Source of the DNA: Omnitrophica bacterium RIFOXYB12_FULL_50_7
GTDB lineage: Bacteria > Omnitrophota > Omnitrophia > Omnitrophales > Aquincolibacteriaceae
Length of the DNA stretch: 12,532 nt
Direction of reading: 5' to 3'
Assembly: GCA_001804345.1 (NCBI GenBank)
Contig: MHFU01000169.1
Location: 1,115 to 13,646, forward strand
Part shown: positions 1 to 5,958 of the stretch, piece after piece
How positions within the stretch are numbered: the stretch's first letter is position 1
Layout: every line of letters starts with the position of its first letter
Notes under the pieces: generated by a model
What the model saw: only the letters and a program-made list of their open reading frames with translations
The model's database searches: none
Told to the model about the DNA's origin: nothing
Translations under genes and position numbers: made by a program

Positions 1-34
1 TGGTTATTGGAATTTTCTAATAAAGGGGGTTAAT

Positions 35-289
35 GTGGCAGTCAAAATAAGAATGAAACGTTTCGGCAGCAAGAACCGTCCTCAGTGGCGCGTTGTGGTC
101 AGTGACGCGAAGTCGCCGCGTGATGGGCGTTTCATCGAGGAAATCGGCTATTACGACGCTCTTCCCAAAGAAGATATTTTTGTCGTGAAGCAGGAGCGTC
201 TCGACTATTGGGTGAAGCAGGGTGCGCAGGTGAGCACGGCCATCGCGAGTCTTTTACGCCGTCAAAAGAAAAAAGCAAAAAAGGCTTAA
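35..289 (+). CDS. rpsP: 30S ribosomal protein S16
   Basis: Small-subunit ribosomal protein bS16, a component of the 30S body. The 84-residue product starts with the family signature (AVKIRMKRFGSKNRP) and continues with RDGRFIEEIGYYDALP, then the usual lysine-rich tail. Length is normal. The start is GTG at 35, preceded by a purine-rich Shine-Dalgarno (AAAGGGGG, 22-29). An ATG at 33 lies in another frame and is not used. It is the first gene seen of an operon continuing with trmD and rplS. In most bacteria rimM, often with a KH-domain gene, lies between rpsP and trmD. Here there is only an 88-95 bp gap filled with short repeats, so rimM is absent from this locus. Confidence 0.97.
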   Translation: MAVKIRMKRFGSKNRPQWRVVVSDAKSPRDGRFIEEIGYYDALPKEDIFVVKQERLDYWVKQGAQVSTAIASLLRRQKKKAKKA

Positions 290-324
290 AAAGCTTCGTA
301 AGCCTGACAAGTTTTAAATTCTTT

Positions 325-369
325 GAGCCTTTTCGGCATCTTCAGCGTATGAAGCCTTTTCAGCCCTTT
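325..369 (+). repeat. 9-bp periodic degenerate repeat array in the rpsP-trmD gap
   Basis: Five consecutive 9-mers read GAGCCTTTT, CGGCATCTT, CAGCGTATG, AAGCCTTTT and CAGCCCTTT, a loose consensus of nnGCCTTTT. Weaker, partly out-of-phase copies may extend back to about 299 (TAAGCCTGA). The array ends just before the trmD ribosome binding site. The same 9-mer family occurs in the rplS-rnhB gap. I see no ORF in this gap and no obvious terminator. Confidence 0.6.
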
Positions 370-383
370 TTCCCGGAGTGAAT

Positions 384-1055
384 ATGGCCTTAACGATTGA
401 TATCGTGACGCTTTTTCCGGATTTTTTCAAAAGTCCTCTCCAGGAATCGCTTTTGGAAAAGGCTCAGGCGAAAGGACTTGTGAAGATCCGGACCCGCAAC
501 CTGAGGGACTGGACGCACGACCGGCATAAAACGGCGGATGATAAGCCGTTTGGAGGTGGGGCAGGGATGGTGATGAAGCCCGAGCCGATCTTTGAATGCG
601 TGGAAGCGATTGGTAAAGATGCCTGGGTGGTGCTTCTTGATCCTCAGGGCGAGCCTATGAGCCAGACGCTGGCCGCGAAACTCGCAAAGAAAAAGCATCT
701 TGTTTTGATTGCCGGGCACTACGAGGGTGTGGATCAGCGCGTCAAAGACCATCTGGTTGACCAGGAAATATCGGTAGGCGATTTTATTACCATGGGGGGT
801 GAAGCCCCGGCCCTTTGCCTGATCGAGGCGGTGACAAGACTTGTCCCCGGTGTTTTGGGGAACGCGGAGTCGATCAAGCATGAGAGTTTTCAAACGGGGA
901 TGCTGGAACATCCTCATTACACACGGCCTCGGGAATACCGGGGATGGAAAGTTCCCGACGTACTTGTGTCGGGGGATCACAAAGAGCTGGAGGCCTGGCG
1001 GAAGAAATCATCCGAACAGGCGACAAGGCGAAAAAGGCCTGATCTTTTAAAATAA
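384..1055 (+). CDS. trmD: tRNA (guanine-37-N1)-methyltransferase
   Basis: SPOUT-class methyltransferase that methylates N1 of G37 in tRNAs reading CNN codons, using S-adenosylmethionine, which prevents +1 frameshifting. The ATG at 384 gives 223 residues beginning MALTIDIVTLFPDFF. A GTG at 378 would add two residues, but it overlaps the likely Shine-Dalgarno (CGGAG, 374-378), so 384 is preferred. Visible motifs are DDKPFGGGAGMVMKPEP (residues 52-68), GHYEGVDQRV (111-120), the trefoil-knot cofactor segment EISVGDFITMGGE (128-140), and HPHYTRPREYRGWKVPDVL in the C-terminal domain. Length is slightly short but normal. It sits between rpsP and rplS as in many genomes, 25 bp from rplS. Confidence 0.97.
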   Translation: MALTIDIVTLFPDFFKSPLQESLLEKAQAKGLVKIRTRNLRDWTHDRHKTADDKPFGGGAGMVMKPEPIFECVEAIGKDAWVVLLDPQGEPMSQTLAAKLAKKKHLVLIAGHYEGVDQRVKDHLVDQEISVGDFITMGGEAPALCLIEAVTRLVPGVLGNAESIKHESFQTGMLEHPHYTRPREYRGWKVPDVLVSGDHKELEAWRKKSSEQATRRKRPDLLK

Positions 1056-1080
1056 TTTACACAAACGGGAGAACAAACAA

Positions 1081-1389
1081 ATGAGTAAAATGGATATCGT
1101 CGAAAAAGAAGCCGCATCGAAAAAAGTACCGGAATTTCGCGTGGGCGACACCTTGAAGGTGCACGTCCGCGTTAAAGAAGGCGACAAAACCCGCACCCAG
1201 CTTTTTGAGGGTGTCTGCATCAGCAAAAAAGGAAAAGGCGTTCGCGCCAGGTTCACAGTCCTCAAAGAGAGCTATGGGGACAAGGTCGAAAAGATATTCC
1301 CGCTCCATTCACCGAACGTGGAAAAGGTGACGGTGAGCGTGAAAGGCAAAGTCCGCCGCGCGAAACTGTATTACCTCAAGAAGCAATAA
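1081..1389 (+). CDS. rplS: 50S ribosomal protein L19
   Basis: Large-subunit protein bL19, located at the 30S-50S interface. The 102-residue product shows the family segments FRVGDTLKVHVRVKEGDKTRTQLFEG, then GKGVRARFTV, FPLHSPNVEKV and the terminal GKVRRAKLYYL. It is a little shorter than the usual ~115 residues because the C-terminal tail is short. The ATG at 1081 has a GGGAG Shine-Dalgarno at 1067-1071. It follows trmD by 25 bp and is surely in the same transcript. Confidence 0.97.
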   Translation: MSKMDIVEKEAASKKVPEFRVGDTLKVHVRVKEGDKTRTQLFEGVCISKKGKGVRARFTVLKESYGDKVEKIFPLHSPNVEKVTVSVKGKVRRAKLYYLKKQ

Positions 1390-1390
1390 C

Positions 1391-1480
1391 GAGCTTAAAA
1401 GGCTGAAAAAACTTAATAGGCTAAAAAAGCTTTTTGCCTGTTGAGTCTATTCCGCCTATGGAGCCTATTCCGCCTATGGA
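1391..1480. repeat. Two opposed arrays of the 9-bp repeat before rnhB
   Basis: From 1436 five phase-locked 9-mers read GCCTGTTGA, GTCTATTCC, GCCTATGGA, GCCTATTCC and GCCTATGGA. From 1391 to 1435 five 9-mers (for example AGGCTGAAA and AGGCTAAAA) are the same family in reverse orientation. The two arrays meet at AAAAAGCTTTTT (1424-1435), so the whole can fold into an imperfect hairpin. The right part lies in the possible N-terminal extension of rnhB. Confidence 0.6.
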
Positions 1481-2177
1481 AATATCCCGCAAGACACTTC
1501 TCCTTGAGAAGCTCTTGCATTTTGACCGCCAGGAGGCCCTCGCTGTGGGCGGGGGATGGCTGGCGGGCGTGGATGAAGCCGGGCGCGGTCCTCTCGCCGG
1601 CCCCGTTGTTGCGGCGGCCGTGATCCTTTTAAGGCCCGAGACTCTCGCCGGCATCAACGACTCCAAAAAACTGAGCGCCAAACGGCGCGAAGAACTTTAT
1701 GTCCGGATCGCGCGTTCCTCGATCGTCGGCATCGGTTCCGCGGACGAAAAACAGATCGACGAACTCAATATCTACGAAGCCACACGTCTGGCCATGAAAA
1801 AGGCCGTCCTGAACCTTTCGCACACTCCCTCACGGCTTCTGATCGACGGGCCGATGCGCCTGGATCTCGAGCTCGAGCAAAAGGGCATTATTCATGGCGA
1901 CGGGAAATCAGCGAGCATTGCCGCCGCCTCGATCGTGGCCAAGGTTTTTCGCGATCACTGGATGCGAACACTCCATAAACTTTATCCCGCCTACGGGTTT
2001 CTTAACCACAAAGGCTACGGGACGGCCGAGCATATGCAAGCCCTCAAGGAAAAAGGTCCGTCTCCTATCCACCGCTACAGCTTTGCACCCGTTCAAGAGG
2101 CGGCACGGATGTCCCGAAAAATGACAGTCCCAACTCCCATCAATCAAAAGAAAATAAAAGTCGGGGCGGCATCGTGA
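1476..2177 (+). CDS. rnhB: Ribonuclease HII
   Basis: Endonuclease that cuts the RNA strand of RNA-DNA hybrids and starts removal of misincorporated ribonucleotides. Counting from the ATG at 1476 (233 aa), visible motifs are the catalytic GVDEAGRGPLAGP (residues 31-43, Asp33-Glu34), NDSKKLS (61-67), the LLIDG aspartate (about 124), GDGKSASIAAASIVAKVFRD (141-160) and YPAYGFLNHKGYGTAEH. The frame is open from a TTG at 1434, and an ATG at 1458 is also possible. None of the starts has a good Shine-Dalgarno. The extra 14 residues of the longest form are encoded by the 9-bp repeat, so 1476 is the conservative choice. It overlaps the next gene by 4 bp (GTGA), indicating translational coupling. Confidence 0.95.
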   Translation: MEISRKTLLLEKLLHFDRQEALAVGGGWLAGVDEAGRGPLAGPVVAAAVILLRPETLAGINDSKKLSAKRREELYVRIARSSIVGIGSADEKQIDELNIYEATRLAMKKAVLNLSHTPSRLLIDGPMRLDLELEQKGIIHGDGKSASIAAASIVAKVFRDHWMRTLHKLYPAYGFLNHKGYGTAEHMQALKEKGPSPIHRYSFAPVQEAARMSRKMTVPTPINQKKIKVGAAS

Positions 2178-2572
2178 AACTGACGCCTCATCCTGGACCC
2201 TTTCGAGTGTCTCTTGGGGAGCGCGGCGAAAGGGTGGCTTGCGGGTTCCTGAAAGAACAGGGATACGAGATCCTCGAAAAAAATTACAAGTGCAAGATTG
2301 GCGAGATTGATGTGATCGCCCGGCGGCGCGGGAGACTGGCATTTATTGAGATCAAGACGCGAACGAGCGCCCAATTCGGGACGCCGCAAGAGGCCGTCAC
2401 CCTTCAAAAACAGAAAAAGATTTTCAAGGTTGCCCAGTGGTACCTGAAAGAAAAGAAGCTTGGGGGAATGCCGGTCGCATTTGACGTTGTTGCCATTCTT
2501 TGGAAAGAGGGGCAGGCGCCCGAGATGCGCCTCTTTGCCGACGCTTTTGAAAGAGAAGACAAACTCTATTGA
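2174..2572 (+). CDS. YraN/UPF0102 family endonuclease-like protein
   Basis: Member of UPF0102 (YraN), a small family with the restriction-endonuclease-like PD-(D/E)xK fold. Its cellular role is unsettled but may involve DNA processing. The 132-residue product has the N-terminal GERGERVACGFLKEQGYEIL (residues 16-35), the active-site-like GEIDVIA (43-49) and FIEIKTR (57-63), a following PQEAVTLQKQKKI, and FDVV (103-106). These are the conserved positions of the family. The GTG start at 2174 overlaps the rnhB stop, a linkage common in bacteria, often next to comM as well. Here comM lies 8.5 kb away on the other strand. Confidence 0.92.
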   Translation: MKLTPHPGPFRVSLGERGERVACGFLKEQGYEILEKNYKCKIGEIDVIARRRGRLAFIEIKTRTSAQFGTPQEAVTLQKQKKIFKVAQWYLKEKKLGGMPVAFDVVAILWKEGQAPEMRLFADAFEREDKLY

Positions 2573-2656
2573 TTCTCCTTCTCAAGAAGTGCAAAATAGC
2601 GGCCGTTAATACTTTAAGAGTTCCAAAAGACACCAGGACCAGAAATATTTTGAGCC

Positions 2657-3982
2657 ATGATCGCTAGAGCTAAAAAATTATTTTGTTTTCTCTGCCTCGG
2701 ATTGTTCGTCTTCGCCTTGATCGGATATGGCGAGGAGAAGAAAGCCGATCTCTACGCTCCTGTTTATACAAAACCTCTTTCCGCCGAACCTCTCAAAGGT
2801 GTTTTTTCAAGGGTCCTCGAATTTCCTTTCAAGCTGATCAAGTGGCCCATGGACCAAGGGATCATTTTCACCGAGAACCACCGGCTTGATAAGAAAACAA
2901 AATGGATCTACGAACAAGCCCTCAAGCAGGGGATCAAGCCTCTCTTCGGGTTTGCGGATGTGAGTGCGATTCCCTATTACGGCGCCGAACTGAATCTTTT
3001 AACGATTGCCCGCCAAAAAGAAAAATATCCGGATTTTTTTGCTACCACCACGATTCTTCATTGTCCCAGCGTTTTTTTCAACGTAGGTTCCGAGATCGGA
3101 GCGCAGAAGATCCATGGAACGGGGTTCCATGCCAAGGGTCTTTTCAACTATGATCGCCAGGAAAAAGAACCTTTTTATGGTATCGGACCCCACACCAGCA
3201 TGGGCGATAGCACCTCCTACAGAATGGAAACAACCCAGGTGGGCGCTAGGGCCGGCTATGAATTTTCACCCACGATCGATCTCGTGGCAGGGTTTGATTA
3301 TAAAAAAGTGAACATTTTTAACCGGGCGCATGACGGCAAGGGGGATATCCGGACTATTTTTTCGGGGCAGAACATCCCGGGCATCGGAGGGGACGATCTT
3401 TTGAATTATTCCCTGACGCTCGGGCGCGACACGCGCGACAGCAAGGATGATGCGACGTGTGGAAGTTATCAGAAATTTCTTTTTCAGTTCACGGATGGCG
3501 TGAATGGCTCCCCGGCGCGTTTTTTCAAGTACCAGATCGACATGGCGAAATATTTTCGCCTCGCGTCCCCACGCCGCGTGTTGGTGGCGCGCCTTTTTGC
3601 CGAGCATAACGAAAAGATCGATCACGGAAACATTCCTTTTTATGAAATGGCGAAGCTGGGCGGCGCCGGGACGAATGTGCGGGACAGCGAGGCCCTGCGA
3701 TCGTTTGTTTACAACCGGTTCTATGGCGAAAGCGCCCTGCTTCTGAATTTGGAATACCGTTACACGGTGATGGAATACAAAGAATTCAAAGTCAAAACAG
3801 CCATTTTTTCGGATACCGGAGAAGTCTTTGGTAAGATCCATCAATTCCGTTTGAAAGATCTCCGGGAATCGTACGGCATCGGTCTCTATATCAGCTATGC
3901 CAGGAACACACTCTTGAACTTTTCGGTAGCGCACGGCAATGAAGGCACGTATTTCTATATTAAGAACAAACTCGCATTCTAA
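2657..3982 (+). CDS. POTRA-less Omp85/BamA-type outer membrane beta-barrel protein
   Basis: Predicted outer membrane barrel of the bacterial surface antigen (D15/Omp85) family. The 441-residue product begins with a signal peptide (hydrophobic residues 8-24, cleavage near IGYG-EE). The rest is rich in alternating aromatic and polar strands. FYGIGP (173-178), LGGAGTNVR (334-342), LRSFVYNRF (347-355), LLNLEYRY (362-369) and DTGEVFG (386-392) match the pattern of the last strands of an Omp85 barrel, and the chain ends in Phe. There is no room for POTRA repeats: only about 80 residues precede the first barrel-like strands. It is therefore not a canonical BamA and its substrate is unknown. The upstream gap (2573-2656) shows no strong Shine-Dalgarno. 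It probably works with the 550-residue exported protein downstream. Confidence 0.8.
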   Translation: MIARAKKLFCFLCLGLFVFALIGYGEEKKADLYAPVYTKPLSAEPLKGVFSRVLEFPFKLIKWPMDQGIIFTENHRLDKKTKWIYEQALKQGIKPLFGFADVSAIPYYGAELNLLTIARQKEKYPDFFATTTILHCPSVFFNVGSEIGAQKIHGTGFHAKGLFNYDRQEKEPFYGIGPHTSMGDSTSYRMETTQVGARAGYEFSPTIDLVAGFDYKKVNIFNRAHDGKGDIRTIFSGQNIPGIGGDDLLNYSLTLGRDTRDSKDDATCGSYQKFLFQFTDGVNGSPARFFKYQIDMAKYFRLASPRRVLVARLFAEHNEKIDHGNIPFYEMAKLGGAGTNVRDSEALRSFVYNRFYGESALLLNLEYRYTVMEYKEFKVKTAIFSDTGEVFGKIHQFRLKDLRESYGIGLYISYARNTLLNFSVAHGNEGTYFYIKNKLAF

Positions 3983-4019
3983 AGAGGCGTTGTTTGGGAG
4001 ATGCGTTCCTTCTTTGCCA

Positions 4020-4051
4020 CCCGTAGGTCACATTTAAATGTGACCTGCGGG
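4020..4051. repeat. 32-bp palindrome with a perfect 22-bp core
   Basis: Positions 4025-4046 are perfectly palindromic around TTTAAA (core GGTCACATTTAAATGTGACC). The arms extend to 4020 and 4051 with only a T/G at 4024/4047. No T-tract follows, so it is not a typical intrinsic terminator. It resembles a REP-like palindromic unit, and could also be a dimeric operator for the 4127 gene. Confidence 0.75.
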
Positions 4052-4078
4052 GAGACGCAACTGGAGTAATGCATTAAA

Positions 4079-4099
4079 GGTCTGTTTGATTATCAGACC
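4079..4099. promoter_or_regulatory. Small inverted repeat upstream of the 4127 gene
   Basis: GGTCTG (4079-4084) and CAGACC (4094-4099) flank an A/T-rich 9-nt centre that contains TGATTATCA. The repeat lies 28 bp before the ATG at 4127 and upstream of its AGGG Shine-Dalgarno (4115-4118). It could be a leader hairpin or an operator, but six-base arms can also arise by chance. Confidence 0.3.
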
Positions 4100-4126
4100 A
4101 GAGAAACGAATGTTAGGGCGGCAAGC

Positions 4127-5779
4127 ATGAACATGAAACTTAAAAAAATAAAACAGATTCGTCAGGTCCTGGCGTTCGTGATCCTCGGGGTGGGGATCTT
4201 CGGCCTTATGGGGACGGCCATGGCCCAGGAAACTGTAAAATTCAAAGAAAGCGAATCCTCGTTTTACAGCGATCTTTTTGACCAGAATATTTACAACGAA
4301 GGCGTCAACCAACTGGATTTGGGACGCTGGGGGAGAAAGCTTTTCAAAAAAGAACTTCCCTCAAAGAACGTGAATGTTTTTGATGAAGTGCCGGATTCCG
4401 GATTCTTTACGAATCGCCAGGGCCGCGAGAAGCTCTCTCTCGAAGCTCTTGAAAAAGGATACCAGGAAAACGCCGGGCCCGATCTGAGCAAACCTTTGCA
4501 GGTCATCGCGGCGGAACAACGGGGGATCTATCCCCGCTTCTGGGTCAGGGACGCGCGGGGGGACGAATATCTTCTGGAATTCGATCCCCAAGGGAACATG
4601 GAACTTGTGACGGGGGCCGAGATCATTGCCAGTCGGTTTTATTATGCCTTAGGCTATACCGTCCCGCAGTTTACGATCCTTCCGATCAAGCCCGAGCAGT
4701 TTCTAGTTGCTCCCGGAGCCACCACCTGGGAGGACACGGGTTTTAAAAAGAAGCTTAGCCAAAAACGGTTTGAAGAATACCTCATGATCCTGCCCCAGAA
4801 CGAGGAAGGTCTTTACCGGGCTTCAGCGTGCAAGATCATGAAAGGGGATTATCACGGGATCTTCAGTTTCGAATCCCGCCGGAAAGACGATCCTGCGGAC
4901 CTGGTGAACCATCGTGACCGTCGGGAGATCCGGGCACTTGGGATCTTTGCCTCCTGGATTAATCATTATGATCTTCGGGAAAGCGACACCCTGGACATAT
5001 CTATCGAAGAGAACGGTCAGGTTGTGATGAAGCATTATCTTGCTGATTTTATCGGGGCCTTCGGCTCGACGCAGGAAGGTCCCAAGGATCCGATGCTGGG
5101 CTACGAATATGAGGTCGACTATGGAGAGACATCAAAATCGATCCTGGCGTTAGGTTTTCGCGAGAAACCTTGGCAGAAAAAATGGCGTCTGGCGGGTGAA
5201 AAGATCCAAGGGGCTCCCGCCGTAGGTTATTTTACGAACGAACTTTTTGATCCCGCACGATACAAAACGCAATTTCCCTACGAAGCATTCCGGCTCGTGA
5301 CTCGTGCCGACGGATTTTGGGCCGCAAAACTTTTGATGAGTTTTTCAGATGAAGGTATTCGGGCGATGGTCAAGGCCGGACGCTATCGTGATGCGAAAAA
5401 CGCAGAAGTCATTACCAAGACACTGATCGAGCGGCGCGACATCATTGCCCGCTACTGGTTTTCTCGCGCCAATCCCCTGGATGGATTCTCGTTTTCTGGC
5501 GGAAAGTTATCTTTCAAAGATCTTGCGGTTGAGTACGGAATGGCCTCAAAAGAGGGAACCGTTTACCACCTCGAAGTGATGAGCGAAGGAAAAAAGGAAA
5601 AGATCGCACAACTAGAGACAAAAGAGCTCGACTTCGACATTCGATCTGAGTGGATTCCCGCAAACGGGGAAGTCAGGATCCTCCTGCGTGTTGCGCGCGC
5701 CTCTGCCAAGACACTAAGCCCCGCCGTTACGATCCTTTTGAATGCCACGGGTGTTCAGGGGATCCGTCACGAAGATTAA
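4127..5779 (+). CDS. Exported protein with degraded kinase-like motifs
   Basis: A 550-residue secreted or periplasmic protein. The signal peptide covers residues 1-34 (basic start, hydrophobic 14-31, AMAQ cleavage). The ATG at 4127 has AGGG at 4115-4118. I recall, without being able to check, an unnamed family with the same block order, often beside a surface-antigen barrel. The blocks are FDEVPDSGFFTNR (85-97), YLLEFDP then GAEIIASRFYYALGY (148-154, 163-177), NHRDRREIRALGIFASWINHYD (261-282) and HYLADF (303-308). A Lys-like strand, an H-D-x(4-5)-N-like loop and a late DF suggest a HipA/CotH-like kinase fold. Here the expected Lys is Glu151 and the expected Asn is Asp287, so it may be inactive. 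The C-terminal ~100 residues look like a separate beta domain. No known function can be assigned. Confidence 0.75.
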   Translation: MNMKLKKIKQIRQVLAFVILGVGIFGLMGTAMAQETVKFKESESSFYSDLFDQNIYNEGVNQLDLGRWGRKLFKKELPSKNVNVFDEVPDSGFFTNRQGREKLSLEALEKGYQENAGPDLSKPLQVIAAEQRGIYPRFWVRDARGDEYLLEFDPQGNMELVTGAEIIASRFYYALGYTVPQFTILPIKPEQFLVAPGATTWEDTGFKKKLSQKRFEEYLMILPQNEEGLYRASACKIMKGDYHGIFSFESRRKDDPADLVNHRDRREIRALGIFASWINHYDLRESDTLDISIEENGQVVMKHYLADFIGAFGSTQEGPKDPMLGYEYEVDYGETSKSILALGFREKPWQKKWRLAGEKIQGAPAVGYFTNELFDPARYKTQFPYEAFRLVTRADGFWAAKLLMSFSDEGIRAMVKAGRYRDAKNAEVITKTLIERRDIIARYWFSRANPLDGFSFSGGKLSFKDLAVEYGMASKEGTVYHLEVMSEGKKEKIAQLETKELDFDIRSEWIPANGEVRILLRVARASAKTLSPAVTILLNATGVQGIRHED

Positions 5780-5931
5780 GCGCCAGGAAAATTCCAAGAT
5801 CCAAGAGACAAGAACCAAGCAAGAACCAATCACCAAGATACAATGACCCCAGATTGGTTATTGAATATTTGAATTTGTTTGTATCTTGTTTCTTGAGAAT
5901 TGTGATTTGTGCAGCTATTGGTTCTTGGCGC
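5780..5931. repeat. 152-bp MITE-like imperfect inverted repeat
   Basis: The element starts directly after the stop of the preceding gene with GCGCCA (5780-5785) and ends with TGGCGC (5926-5931). Internal pairs are AAGAACCAAT (5821-5830) with ATTGGTTCTT (5917-5926), and CAAGATACAA (5834-5843) with TTGTATCTTG (5879-5888). The left half is rich in CCAAG words and the right half in their complements. There is no coding content. It lies between two convergent genes, where it could also act as a bidirectional terminator. It accounts for nearly all of the 179-bp gap. Confidence 0.65.
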
Positions 5932-5958
5932 CTGATTATTTAAATAAGAAGGGCCTTT

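Noticed and set aside
290..377. Remnant of rimM between rpsP and trmD
   Set aside because: No frame in this 88-bp gap resembles RimM, and the sequence is explained by the 9-bp repeats.
390..980. 196-residue minus-strand ORF opposite trmD
   Set aside because: It lies entirely opposite the well-supported trmD, with His/Arg-rich shadow composition and no recognisable motif.
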